A stretch of DNA of 64,000 bases, taken from assembly GCA_020634015.1 (NCBI GenBank), contig JACKCN010000002.1, positions 62,001 through 126,000 of the forward strand. The letters are read 5' to 3'. This DNA comes from Candidatus Delongbacteria bacterium. Its GTDB lineage: Bacteria > CAIWAD01. Position 1 is the stretch's first letter. Each line of letters starts with the position of its first letter. The notes beneath the pieces are model-generated. The model was not told the origin of the DNA, made no database searches, and saw only the letters and a list, made by a program, of their open reading frames with translations. Made by a program: the position numbers and the translations under genes. Of the stretch, positions 23,914 to 33,012 are shown piece after piece.

Positions 23914-26900
23914 ATGCACTGCAGCGCCAAGTATTTCAGTCTGGCACTGGTTCTGTCCAGCGTCGGTCTGGCCGGTGCCCAGGGTGTATTCTTCAGTGAG
24001 TACATCGAGGGTTCCAGCAACAACAAGGCTTTCGAGGTCTACAACGGCACCGGCGCCCCCATCGATCTCGAAGACTATGTCATCGAGCGCCTCAACGGCG
24101 GGTCGACCACTCCCACCCTGCGCGCCTTCACGGGAATGCTTGCGGACGGAGATGTCTTCGTGATCGCCAATGCCAGTGCCGATCCGGCGATTCTGGCTGT
24201 GGCCGACGTCACCAGCGACCTGACCTTCTACAACGGTGACGACTTCCTGGGCCTCTACGAGGTTTCCGGTACCGATACCACCCTGATCGACGGCATCGGT
24301 GAGCGCGGAGTCGACCCGGGCACCAACTGGCCCGTCGGAACGGGCGCCACTTCGGAGTATACACTGGTCCGCATGGCTGGCGTGACCCAGGGCAACACGG
24401 TCTGGGCCGGAGCCGGTGACACCGAATGGGATGTGTATCCCCAGAACACCTTCAGCTACCTCGGCTACCACGGACTGGCCCTGCCGATCATCAGCAACAT
24501 CGTGCTGAACCCGGCCAACCCCTCCCCCCTGGATGCGGTTTCCGTGAGTGCCGACCTGAGTGACAACGGCAGCATCGTGTCCGCCGAACTGGCCTGGGGT
24601 CTGACTTCCGGCAGCCTGACCAACACCATCGCCATGAGCCTCTCCGCGGGCAGCACCTGGACGACCGACAGCGCCATCCCGGCCCAGCTGGTCAACACCG
24701 ACGTGTTCTACACCATCTCGGCCACCGATGACGAGGCCAACGTTTCCACCACCCCCGAGCAGAGCTACACCGTGCTGCCGCTGGCATCGCTGAATCCCGG
24801 CGACCTGGTGGTGAGCGAGATCCTGCAGAATCCCAACGTCGTCTCGGATGCCGTCGGTGAGTGGTTCGAAGTGTACAACGCCACCGACAACGCCATTGAC
24901 CTGCTTGGCCTGACCTTCAACGACAACGGCGTGAACACCTTCACGGTGGACGTGAGCGTCGTCGTGGCGCCCCACGACTACGCCGTGCTGGGCCTGAACG
25001 GCGACACCATGCTCAACGGTGGCGTGACTCTGGACTATGTGTATCCGGGCAGCTACAACCTGGGCAACGGTGCCGATGCCATCATCATCCTCGAGGGTGC
25101 CACCGAGATCGATCGCGTGGAGTACGATGGCGGTACCGCCTGGCCCGATCCCACGGGTGCGTCGATGTACCTGCTGGACCTGAACTCCGACAACAACGTG
25201 GGCGCCAACTGGAGCACCAGCACCACCCCCTTCGGCGCTGGCGACCTGGGCACCCCGGGCGGTGCCGCTCCTTCGGCCCCCAGCATCCTGAGCGTCGATC
25301 GTGACATCCTGGCCCCCATCGACACCGATGTGGTCACCGTGACGGCCGATGTGGTCGATGACGGCACCCTGGTCAGCGTGGACCTGATCTACACCATCGA
25401 CGGCGGTGCCGACAATGTGGTGGCCATGTCCCTGCCCGCCCGCGCGATCTACACGGGCGTGATTCCCGCCCAGGCCGATGGCAGCATCGTGGCCTACCGC
25501 GTGGAAGCCACCGACGACAACGCCGAGACCACGGTCAGCGATGTCTTCGGTTACACGGTCGAAGCCCTTGGCTGCGCCGACATCACCGTCGATCTGCGCA
25601 CCCAGGACGCCAATGAAGTTCCCGTGAACCTGAACGCCGTGGTCCAGGTCTGCGGTATCGTGACCGTGGGTCACGAGTTCGGCGCCGCCGGACCGGCCTG
25701 TGTCGAGAACTCCACCGGTGCCATGGCGATCTACGGCCCCACCGGTTCGCCCTTCATCGGCGACGCCACCGCCATCGGCGACGAAGTGGAAGTGATTGGT
25801 GTGCTGACCCAGTACAATGGCCTGAGCGAAGTCAACGTCACCTCGATCAATGTGATCTCTTCCGGCAACCCCGTGACCCCCACCGTGATCCTTGGCGACG
25901 GCATGAATGAGGCCACCGAGGCCATGCTGGTGACCATGGAGAACGTGGTCTTCGATACCCCGGGCGTGCAGCCGATCACCGGCAGCGGCCTGAACTTCAC
26001 CGCCATGGTGGATGGAACCTTCCCGATTCTGGTGCGTGTGGACGTGGATGTGGTGGGCGTGGGCAACTCCTTCACCTTCCCCGCCGGCCCCACCAGCGTG
26101 ACCGGTATCGTGGGCCAGTTCGACACCAGTGCCCCCTATGATGGTGGATACCAGCTCCAGGTCCGCAACCAGGGTGACGTGCCCATTGGTGCCGGCAACC
26201 TGCCCCCGGCCATCGCTGGCCTGAGCAACGATCCCGGCTATCCCGACGATACCGATATCGTGCTGGTGACCGCCACCATCACCGATTCGGACGGCACCGT
26301 CAGCGGCGCGACCCTGCATTACAGCCTGAATGCCGGCGCCGACAACACCGCCGTGATGAGTGCGTCCGGTGATGTCTATTCGGCCCTGATTCCCGTGCAG
26401 AGTGCGGGTACCGTGGTCGCCTACTACGTGACCGCCACCGACGACATGAGCGACACCAGCACCAGCCAGACCATCAGCTACACCGTGACCGCACCCCTGA
26501 GCTGCCTGCCGATTTCCGACGTGGCCGCCGATGATGCCAACGGCGTGGCGCTGCTGGTCGGCAGCACGGTCAAGGTCTGTGGCACGGTTACCGCCGGCAC
26601 GATCTTCGACGCCAGCGGCCCCGTCTACATCGAAGATGGAACCGGCGGCGCCGCGATCTTCAGCGGCGACGTGGTGGGCATGAACCTGCAGCCCGGTGAC
26701 CAGATCGAAGCCACCGGCGTGGTGAGCAACTACAATGGCCTGACCGAGATCAGCAGCAATCCCATGGTGGTCGTCACCGGATCCGGACCCGCTCCCGTGG
26801 GCACCCTGGTTCCCGCGGCCAGCATCACCACTCCCGCGATCGTCGAGAGTCTGGAGAGCACGCTGGTCCGCATCGAGAACGTGGTGTTCCCGACCAGCGG

Positions 26901-27348
26901 CCAGGTGACCATCGCCGGCAGTGGCCAGAACTACACCTGTACGGCTGACGGCGAAGTCTTCACCGTGCGCATCGACCGTGACATCGCCTACGAGATCGCC
27001 GCCGTGCCCGACCAGTTCATTCTGCCCGCCGGCCCCGTGACCCTGACCGCGATCGTCAGCCAGTTCGATTCCTCCGCCCCGCATGACAGTGGCTATCAGC
27101 TGCTGGTGCGCTTCCAGTCCGATATCGCCGAAGCCCTGCCCGCTCCCGCACTGAGCGTCGTGCGTGTCGCCGGCGACATCCAGCTCAGCTGGGACATGGT
27201 CAGTGGAGCCACCAGCTACAATGTCTATCGCAGCAGCACCCCCTACGGTGGCTTCACGCTGCTTGGCAACACCGCCAGCACCAGCTACACCGACTCGGGT
27301 GCCGTGGTTCTTGGCAAGCGCTTCTATCTGGTGACTGCCGCCAACTAG
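23914..27348 (+). CDS. secreted lamin-tail-domain protein with duplicated OB-like and FN3 modules
   Basis: A 1144-residue exported protein. A signal peptide ends at LAGAQG (residues about 1-20), and the start at 23914 has GGAGG six bases upstream. A lamin-tail-like domain (FFSEYIEGSSNNKAFEVYNG, about 22-155) comes first. An Ig-like spacer and a second lamin-tail domain (LVVSEILQNP...EWFEVYN, about 300-445) follow. Then come two copies of an Ig-like unit plus an OB-like module; the modules share V(Q/K)VCGxVT...GP...E(N/D)(S/G)TG...I and (Q/N)YNGL(S/T)E. The end is an FN3 domain (VRVAGDIQLSWDMVSGA). OB-plus-LTD sets often precede extracellular endonucleases, but no nuclease domain is present. 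No Por tail. Probably surface-located; function unknown. Confidence 0.85.
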   Translation: MHCSAKYFSLALVLSSVGLAGAQGVFFSEYIEGSSNNKAFEVYNGTGAPIDLEDYVIERLNGGSTTPTLRAFTGMLADGDVFVIANASADPAILAVADVTSDLTFYNGDDFLGLYEVSGTDTTLIDGIGERGVDPGTNWPVGTGATSEYTLVRMAGVTQGNTVWAGAGDTEWDVYPQNTFSYLGYHGLALPIISNIVLNPANPSPLDAVSVSADLSDNGSIVSAELAWGLTSGSLTNTIAMSLSAGSTWTTDSAIPAQLVNTDVFYTISATDDEANVSTTPEQSYTVLPLASLNPGDLVVSEILQNPNVVSDAVGEWFEVYNATDNAIDLLGLTFNDNGVNTFTVDVSVVVAPHDYAVLGLNGDTMLNGGVTLDYVYPGSYNLGNGADAIIILEGATEIDRVEYDGGTAWPDPTGASMYLLDLNSDNNVGANWSTSTTPFGAGDLGTPGGAAPSAPSILSVDRDILAPIDTDVVTVTADVVDDGTLVSVDLIYTIDGGADNVVAMSLPARAIYTGVIPAQADGSIVAYRVEATDDNAETTVSDVFGYTVEALGCADITVDLRTQDANEVPVNLNAVVQVCGIVTVGHEFGAAGPACVENSTGAMAIYGPTGSPFIGDATAIGDEVEVIGVLTQYNGLSEVNVTSINVISSGNPVTPTVILGDGMNEATEAMLVTMENVVFDTPGVQPITGSGLNFTAMVDGTFPILVRVDVDVVGVGNSFTFPAGPTSVTGIVGQFDTSAPYDGGYQLQVRNQGDVPIGAGNLPPAIAGLSNDPGYPDDTDIVLVTATITDSDGTVSGATLHYSLNAGADNTAVMSASGDVYSALIPVQSAGTVVAYYVTATDDMSDTSTSQTISYTVTAPLSCLPISDVAADDANGVALLVGSTVKVCGTVTAGTIFDASGPVYIEDGTGGAAIFSGDVVGMNLQPGDQIEATGVVSNYNGLTEISSNPMVVVTGSGPAPVGTLVPAASITTPAIVESLESTLVRIENVVFPTSGQVTIAGSGQNYTCTADGEVFTVRIDRDIAYEIAAVPDQFILPAGPVTLTAIVSQFDSSAPHDSGYQLLVRFQSDIAEALPAPALSVVRVAGDIQLSWDMVSGATSYNVYRSSTPYGGFTLLGNTASTSYTDSGAVVLGKRFYLVTAAN

Positions 27349-27374
27349 TTCATTTACAGGATCTTCGGATCCCG

Positions 27375-27406
27375 GGGGGCGCTGCCTGTGCAGCGCCCCC
27401 TTTTTT
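27375..27406 (+). terminator. intrinsic terminator
   Basis: An 11-base-pair stem GGGGGCGCTGC/GCAGCGCCCCC with loop CTGT is followed by six T residues, after the lamin-tail protein gene. Confidence 0.93.
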
Positions 27407-27632
27407 CATGGCGGAAACTGAACGATAAGACCGCTGGTGTTCCTGCACGTGTGGGTTCAAGTCATTGAATATCAATGGTAGACGTTCTGGTCTGGGATTT
27501 GCGGCGCAGGAGAACAGCAAAATCGACTCTCAAGACTCCTGCCAACGGGCACACAGCATGCAGCGGAATAGTCCGCAACGGTCGCTCGGAATGGCGCGGG
27601 GGCCTTTCTTCATCACTCTATCCAGGAACACC

Positions 27633-29294
27633 ATGAATCACTGCCAGAAATTCCTGACAGTCCTTCAGCAACGTTCATCCGCCTTCCTGACCTGGTCAAT
27701 GCTCGCGATGATCTGCCTGCATGCTGGCAGCGCCATGGCCATCGATTGCAACCAGAACGGCCAGGACGATGATCTGGACCTACTGGCCGGCACAAGCCAG
27801 GATTGCAACGGCAACAGCATTCCCGATGAGTGCGAGGCCCCTGTACTGCAGCGCCTGCTCGGGGAAGTTCCCTTTCTCAGTACGGCGCTCCCTGCCGACG
27901 TGGATGACGACGGCGATCCGGACCTGATCGTGACCAGCCTGATCGGGCTCTACTGGCAGGAAAACGTGCATGTGGACAGCCTGATGGTGACCCACATTCT
28001 CAGCAATGACAATTCTCCCGCCCGCAGCCTGCGGGCCGCGGACATGAACCACGACGGTCATACGGACATCCTGGCCGATCTGGGGTCAAGCATCCGGATC
28101 TTTCGCGGCAATGGCACCCACCCCCCGCAGTTCTCGGTGCAGTCCGTGCCCAGCAGTCTTGGAGCCATTGATGTGCTGACCGTGGCCGATCTGGACCAGG
28201 ACGGTGATCTGGACATGGTGGCCGCCGACAGCAATGATGATGTGCTCTGCCTGTTCCTTCAGGATTCAGGTGTCTACACCGAACAGATCGTGCCCGGAAT
28301 CGGAGTGGGCATCACCTCGATCGCGGCGGGCCACTTCAACGATGACCAGTACCAGGATCTGGTCCTGGCACTCTATGAGGACGACACGATCCTTGCACTG
28401 CTTGGAACGGGCCAGCCTGAAACTCCCTATGTCCAGCTGGCTCTCAGCCAGAGTGTGGGTGGGCCGCTGGATCTGAAACTGGTCGATCTGGACCAGGACC
28501 AGAATCTGGACGTGGTGGTGGCCGCCTTCGGTGATGAAGAAATCGTGCTGCTCAGAAACCCCGGTGGAACGCTGCCCGTGATGCAGCGCCAGACCCTCGA
28601 CAGTGGTGCGGCCGGCGTCTGGTCCGTGGACGTGGCGGACATGGATGGGGACGGTGACATGGACCTGCTGTCCGCGCACAAGCTGTCGCATTCGATCTGG
28701 ATGTACTCCAGCAGTGGAGGAAGTCAGCCCGTGTTCCTGCCCCAGGTGATCGCCGAAGGCATTCTCTTCGCCGAGGAAGTCTACCACGGCGACACCAACA
28801 GCGATGGCCTGCTCGATATCGTCGTGCCGTCAAGATCCCAGCACGAGGTCTTCGGCTTCAGCAACTTCGTGATCGACTGCAACAACAATGGCGTTGCCGA
28901 CTGGTGTGACATCACCGACGGAACAAGCCTGGACTGCAACGGCAACGGGCGCCCGGACGAATGCGAAATCGACTGCAACGGCAACGGCCAGCCGGACATG
29001 TGTGACATCCTGGCTGGCACCTCGCTGGACCTCAACTCCAATGGCCAACCCGATGAATGCGAGAAACCCGAGCCCCCCCAACTGCAGCTCAGTCTGCTTC
29101 CCAGTGGCGATATCCTGCTGCAGTGGGAACCGGTCCTCATCGCCAATCGCTATCGGATTCTGATGACCTCCACCAGTGACACGGTTCAGATCTTCGGAGA
29201 AACATCGGGGACATCCTTCCAGATCGGCCCTCCGTATACTGAACCTGGCTTCAAGTTCAGCCTGCAGGTGGTGGCCATCAGCGAACAGCCCTGA
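27633..29294 (+). CDS. secreted FG-GAP/VCBS repeat protein flanked by Ca-binding-like DCNxNGxPDEC repeats
   Basis: A 553-residue exported protein. The start at 27633 has AGGA six bases upstream and opens a signal peptide ending near AMA. Two DCNxNGxxD repeats (about 39-70) precede a block of FG-GAP/VCBS-like beta-propeller repeats with motifs such as DVDDDGDPDLIVTS, DMNHDGHTDILAD, DLDQDGDLDMVAAD and DMDGDGDMDLLSA (about 83-405). Four more DCNGNGxPDEC repeats (about 415-479) follow, and an FN3-like end. The Asp/Asn pattern of both repeat types suggests many calcium sites. No enzyme domain and no sorting tail are evident. Likely a cell-surface adhesion or binding protein; ligand unknown. Confidence 0.85.
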   Translation: MNHCQKFLTVLQQRSSAFLTWSMLAMICLHAGSAMAIDCNQNGQDDDLDLLAGTSQDCNGNSIPDECEAPVLQRLLGEVPFLSTALPADVDDDGDPDLIVTSLIGLYWQENVHVDSLMVTHILSNDNSPARSLRAADMNHDGHTDILADLGSSIRIFRGNGTHPPQFSVQSVPSSLGAIDVLTVADLDQDGDLDMVAADSNDDVLCLFLQDSGVYTEQIVPGIGVGITSIAAGHFNDDQYQDLVLALYEDDTILALLGTGQPETPYVQLALSQSVGGPLDLKLVDLDQDQNLDVVVAAFGDEEIVLLRNPGGTLPVMQRQTLDSGAAGVWSVDVADMDGDGDMDLLSAHKLSHSIWMYSSSGGSQPVFLPQVIAEGILFAEEVYHGDTNSDGLLDIVVPSRSQHEVFGFSNFVIDCNNNGVADWCDITDGTSLDCNGNGRPDECEIDCNGNGQPDMCDILAGTSLDLNSNGQPDECEKPEPPQLQLSLLPSGDILLQWEPVLIANRYRILMTSTSDTVQIFGETSGTSFQIGPPYTEPGFKFSLQVVAISEQP

Positions 29295-29427
29295 TTTGCC
29301 GCGTAGAATTCCATTGAGCCGCCCGGACGCCTGTGTGCCCGGGCGTTTCCATTGGCCCCCATCCATGGAAAGCCCTGCGCGCTGCCCTATCTTGTCGCGT
29401 CACCCGGGCGCGGCCGGAATGGCCCGG

Positions 29428-29496
29428 CATCGCGGCCCGGCCTTCGCGGCCCGGCCTTCGTGGCCCGGCCATCGTGGCCCGGCCATCGTGGCCCGG
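29428..29496. repeat. 14-bp tandem repeat, five copies
   Basis: Five head-to-tail units of consensus CCWTCGYGGCCCGG (first unit one base short) lie in the 300-base gap between the FG-GAP protein gene and sppA. The variant bases are A/T at position 3 and C/T at position 7, in blocks (two TTCG units, then two ATCG units), as expected from recent unit duplication. Apart from this repeat I see nothing in the gap except the sppA ribosome-binding site (GGAGGAAG before 29597). Confidence 0.85.
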
Positions 29497-29596
29497 CAGC
29501 ATGACACTTCCATTCAATTGTCCCATCCGCGTGCGACTCAACACCTCAGGGGGCAGGTGATCGCGCAGCGGATTCTCAGAACCTGGAGGAAGACCG

Positions 29597-31315
29597 GTGA
29601 AACGTTTCCTGCTCTGGATGTTCAGCCTGCTGGCACTGCTGCTGCTGATGATCTTCGTGATGGGGCTGGTGGCCGTACGCCAGTTCAAGGGAGGCACACA
29701 GGCGGCCGTGGGTGGCAACAGCCTGCTGGTGCTGCGCTGGGATGGCACTCTGCCCGGGCACGGGGTGCCTCTGATGGAGCGTTCCACCGGACGCCAGTTG
29801 AGCCTCTCGACCCTGATTCCGGCCATCGAACGGGCCGCCGAGGATGACCGGATCAAGGCGATCGTGGTCGAAGGCGATGCGTCCATGTCGCGTGAACACC
29901 TGTTCGAGCTGGCCCAGGCCCTCGAGCACTTCAGGGCTTCGGGCAAGCCGATTCACGCCCACCTTGCCATGGCCAGCGACGCCCAGTATCAGCTGGCCTG
30001 TCTGGCCGACCGGCTCAGTCTGAGTGATGCCAGTTCCTCCGGGCTGATCTTCATTGGCACCGCCATTCATCAGACCTACCGCCGCGAACTGATGGACCGC
30101 CTGGGAGTCAGGATGCGCGTGCGCCATGTGGGCGAAGCCAAAGGCTTTGGCGAGAACTGGGTGCTCGATTCGATGTCCGTGGCCGTGCGCGAGAACATGT
30201 CCCTGCTGGTCGAAGACCGTCAGCATCTCTATGCCCAGTGGGTCGGGTCCGCGCGGGACATCAACCCGGAGGAGTTCCGGGCATTGAGCGAAGCTCCCGA
30301 CCGTTTTCTGCTGACGCCTTCCGAGGCTCTTGAAGCCGGACTGGTGGATGTGCTGGAGAGCCATCGTCAGTGGGAGGACTACCTCAAGGAACAGTTCGGT
30401 GCCTACCAGCTGCTGGAAGTGGGCGAATGGGTGGCCAGTCAGCCCGAACCCGCGGTCGGCGATCACGTGGCCGTCGTCTGGGCCGAAGGCGAGATTCTGC
30501 CGGGCCGCTCGAACGATACGGGCGCCGTGCGCATCCATGGAGAAACCCTGGCACGGGATCTGGGCCGACTGGCCGAGGATCCCCAGGTCAAGGCGGTGGT
30601 TCTGCGCGTCGAAAGTCCTGGCGGTGCCGTCCAGCCCTCGGAAGAGGTCTATCTGGAACTGCAGCGGCTGGCCGGAATGAAACCGCTGGTGGTCAGCATG
30701 GGCAGCATGGCCGCATCCGGTGGGTACTACATCAGTCTTCCCGGAGCGATGATCATGGCCAGCCCCTGGACGGTCACCGGTTCCATCGGGGTGGTGGCGA
30801 TGCTGCCCGACCTGGAAGGAAGCTTCAAGAAACTGGGGCTGAATGAAGATGGAGTCTTCAGCACGCCCCTGTCCCGGCTGGTGATCGGGGAGCCTGTGCC
30901 CCAGGGGCTGCTGGACGCGATGGGGCGGTCGATGGAAGAAATCTACCGGGTCTTCACAGGGCGAGTGCTGCAGCACCGGCCGCTGAGCCCCGAAGATCTG
31001 CCCGCCTGGGCAGGGGGCCGGGTCTGGAGCGGGCTTCGAGCCAATTCAGCCGGGCTGGTGGACAGTCTGGGAACCCTGGCCGACGCCATTTCCGCCGCCT
31101 CGGGCCTGGCGGGAGGCGTGGACGGGATCCGGCACTATCCGCTGCAGGAAGACCTGCTGGAACTGTTGTTCTCGGGACGGCTTCGCCCCCGCGACCTGTT
31201 TCCCATGCTGGGGCAGACTCAGCTTCCAGCCGAAGTACTGGACTTGCTTGCCCCCCTGGATACCGACCCCCGGAGCATGATCCGCAGCGAGTGGGAGTGG
31301 GAGTTGCTGGAGTAG
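29597..31315 (+). CDS. sppA: signal peptide peptidase SppA, 67-kDa type
   Basis: A 572-residue membrane protease that degrades cleaved signal peptides. One N-terminal membrane segment (about 4-27) is followed by two tandem S49 domains. The catalytic lysine is in the first (GEAKGFGENW, Lys182). The nucleophile serine is in the second (MGSMAASGGYYIS, Ser374), where E. coli SppA places its Ser-Lys dyad. VTGSIGVVAMLPDLEGSFKKLG is the conserved segment after the serine. GGAGGAAG stands upstream of the ATG. The family may also include DUF/Tail-associated variants, but this has the full-length architecture. Confidence 0.95.
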   Translation: MKRFLLWMFSLLALLLLMIFVMGLVAVRQFKGGTQAAVGGNSLLVLRWDGTLPGHGVPLMERSTGRQLSLSTLIPAIERAAEDDRIKAIVVEGDASMSREHLFELAQALEHFRASGKPIHAHLAMASDAQYQLACLADRLSLSDASSSGLIFIGTAIHQTYRRELMDRLGVRMRVRHVGEAKGFGENWVLDSMSVAVRENMSLLVEDRQHLYAQWVGSARDINPEEFRALSEAPDRFLLTPSEALEAGLVDVLESHRQWEDYLKEQFGAYQLLEVGEWVASQPEPAVGDHVAVVWAEGEILPGRSNDTGAVRIHGETLARDLGRLAEDPQVKAVVLRVESPGGAVQPSEEVYLELQRLAGMKPLVVSMGSMAASGGYYISLPGAMIMASPWTVTGSIGVVAMLPDLEGSFKKLGLNEDGVFSTPLSRLVIGEPVPQGLLDAMGRSMEEIYRVFTGRVLQHRPLSPEDLPAWAGGRVWSGLRANSAGLVDSLGTLADAISAASGLAGGVDGIRHYPLQEDLLELLFSGRLRPRDLFPMLGQTQLPAEVLDLLAPLDTDPRSMIRSEWEWELLE

Positions 31316-31533
31316 CATTCAGCCTTCAAGGCTTTTCCGGATCGGTCGATAGGAAGGCTGTCGCCAGGCGGAAGGTTCCGCCGGATGCAGCAGACTCCAG
31401 GGTGCCTCGCAAGCTGGATGCAGGGAAGGCCGACGCCACTCCCCGACTCCAACCCGGAACGCTGCACGGACCAAATCCGGGATGGAAGATGCATTCCTCT
31501 ACTGTTCTCGCATCCTCCCCGAGGGGAGACCAG

Positions 31534-31833
31534 GTGATTCTGTTCGCCAGTGACCGGCTGGCGATCGCCTTCGGGGTGGTGATGCTGCCCCTGACGCGCC
31601 AGCGTCTGCTGGCACTTTCCGGGACTCTGGCCGAGATTGCCGGAGACTTCGGGAGGTACGCCCGGGATGGACTTGCGTACGTGCATTGCGACCGACTGGT
31701 CCTGCGTTTCGGGCGCGAGGAACTGGCGGATTTCATGGGCCTGGTGATTGACGCTCTGGCCCGGCTCCAGGAGGTGGAGCTGAAATCCATGGGAGCACCC
31801 GGCAGGGCGCTCACCCAGCGCCTGCCCTGTTGA
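31534..31833 (+). CDS. small hypothetical protein downstream of sppA
   Basis: A 99-residue protein I do not recognise. The start is taken as GTG at 31534, which has GAGGGGAG five bases upstream; an in-frame ATG at 31489 has no such site. Two segments, RLAIAFGVVMLPLTRQRLLALSG and RLVLRFGREELADFMGLVIDALARL, look like diverged copies of one strand-helix unit (R-L-x-x-x-F-G then hydrophobic helix). There is no signal peptide or membrane segment. A terminator follows at 31911. Confidence 0.5.
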   Translation: MILFASDRLAIAFGVVMLPLTRQRLLALSGTLAEIAGDFGRYARDGLAYVHCDRLVLRFGREELADFMGLVIDALARLQEVELKSMGAPGRALTQRLPC

Positions 31834-31910
31834 GCGACCATGGCCATCGGGTGCGTCCGGGAGGTTGAAAGATATCCGTTCCTCGGTGTATCACCGATTG
31901 AACCAGGAAG

Positions 31911-31932
31911 CCGGCCCGCGAGGGCCGGTTTT
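31911..31932 (+). terminator. intrinsic terminator
   Basis: A 7-base-pair stem CCGGCCC/GGGCCGG with loop GCGA is followed by TTTTCAT. It lies between the convergent small gene and the ygjV-like gene and works for the plus strand. Confidence 0.8.
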
Positions 31933-32498
31933 CATGTGTGGTCCAGATCCGGTCGCGGGAGAACATGAACGGGCACAAGTGCGTTCTGCCGCCGTCGCCG
32001 GTGTTGCCAGAGTCCGATGATGCTGGCCGTGCTCACCAGAGCATCCGAGAACAGGCCCGGCAGTGATCCTACCAGCAGATTGTGCGCCACCCAGCATGGA
32101 ATGGTGGCCAGCAGGATGATCCGGAAAGCCAGCACGTTCACCTGATAGCGTCCCAGGCTGAGTCCGGCCATGGCCAGTGCCGCGAAGATCGACGGCCAGC
32201 CCTGCCAGCTCAGCAGCAGTGCTGTCGCGATCAGGGGCAGCGTCAGGAGGTATGCCATCCGGAATCCAGGGCGCAGCCCCAGCGGGATCGCCGCCAGTGC
32301 CTGCAACGCCGCCAGCGCGTTCATCAGACTGCCCGTCTGTGCTCCGATCAGTGCGTAGTGCGCCGTGAAACACGAGCCGGATACGGCCTGCACCAGCAGC
32401 ATTGCCCGCCGGTCCTTGAGCAGCGGCCAGAGGAAATTGAGAGCGACACCACAGAATCCCAGCAGGGACGGGATGGAAACCAGGGAAAGGGACGGCAT
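31932..32498 (-). CDS. YgjV-family inner membrane protein
   Basis: A 188-residue protein with about six hydrophobic segments. LLGFCGVALNFLWPLLKDRRAMLLVQAVSG and FTAHYALIGAQTGSLMNALAALQ match the N-terminal half of the YgjV (bacterial inner-membrane protein) family, and VNVLAFRIILLATIPCWVAHNLLVGS matches its later part. The start at 32498 is six bases after GGAG; an in-frame ATG at 32576 is less likely. No function is established for the family. It ends at the convergent terminator. Confidence 0.8.
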   Translation of the reverse strand: MPSLSLVSIPSLLGFCGVALNFLWPLLKDRRAMLLVQAVSGSCFTAHYALIGAQTGSLMNALAALQALAAIPLGLRPGFRMAYLLTLPLIATALLLSWQGWPSIFAALAMAGLSLGRYQVNVLAFRIILLATIPCWVAHNLLVGSLPGLFSDALVSTASIIGLWQHRRRRQNALVPVHVLPRPDLDHT

Positions 32499-32830
32499 CC
32501 GGAACTCCGAAGTGTGGTATACGGCAGAATCAGATTCGCATGCGCAGTCGGTCTGTGGCACAGCATGTGGGACCATCTGAGGTCAGGAATCGCCCGCATG
32601 TGTCACGGAATCGACGAACATACCGTGCCGGGCCGGGGCATGGCGCACTTGCCGCGCCCCGGGAGCCGGTTTCAGGTTCGTGGAGGAAACTGTTGCAAGC
32701 CCAGCGCGGATTCAGTGTTTTCGGCGACGATCGGGACTGGTCGGCGTCCGGAAAGACCGGCTGCCCCAGATTCCCGCTCCGGCTGACCCCCGTCGGGTCA
32801 TTCGCGGTCCCCAGCAAACGAGGTGCTCCC
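32499..32830. other. divergent intergenic region
   Basis: About 330 bases between the divergent ygjV-like and 40-residue protein genes. On the minus strand GTATACC near 32516-32522 could be a -10 for ygjV, but I find no good -35. The rest shows open frames in several phases without start signals or family similarity. I see no RNA gene. Confidence 0.4.
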
Positions 32831-32953
32831 ATGGGCGACAAGGGCGGCAAGAAGGACAAGACCAAGCTCCAGAAACAGGTTCAGGTCAAGCACGCCAGCC
32901 AGGAAAAGAAGAAAATCGACAAGGCTCCCGTGGCGAAGCCCGCCAAGGGGTGA
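32831..32953 (+). CDS. 40-residue lysine-rich small protein
   Basis: A very short gene, MGDKGGKKDKTKLQKQVQVK followed by HASQEKKKIDKAPVAKPAKG. GAGG stands seven bases before the ATG, and a strong terminator begins 30 bases after the stop, so it forms a complete single-gene unit. Thirteen of 40 residues are Lys; it is hydrophilic and probably disordered. Small proteins of this MGDKGxKKDK style occur in several Gram-negative phyla without a known role. An RNA- or ribosome-associated function is a guess from charge only. Confidence 0.6.
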   Translation: MGDKGGKKDKTKLQKQVQVKHASQEKKKIDKAPVAKPAKG

Positions 32954-32983
32954 GCCCCGTCTCCTGTCTCGAGCGACGTCCAG

Positions 32984-33012
32984 CGGCCCGTGAGTTCTTC
33001 ACGGGCCGTTTT
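32984..33012 (+). terminator. intrinsic terminator
   Basis: A 10-base-pair stem CGGCCCGTGA/TCACGGGCCG with loop GTTCT is followed by TTTTCATT. The T tract touches the 3' end of the convergent gluQ gene. Confidence 0.9.

Noticed and set aside
23887..27084. A 1065-codon open frame antisense to the lamin-tail protein
   Set aside because: Gly/Val/His-rich antisense shadow; plus-strand signal peptide and domains are clear.
31326..31847. A 173-codon minus-strand frame over the small gene after sppA
   Set aside because: Plus-strand frame has a better ribosome-binding site and regular repeats; the minus frame is Arg/Ser-rich and featureless.
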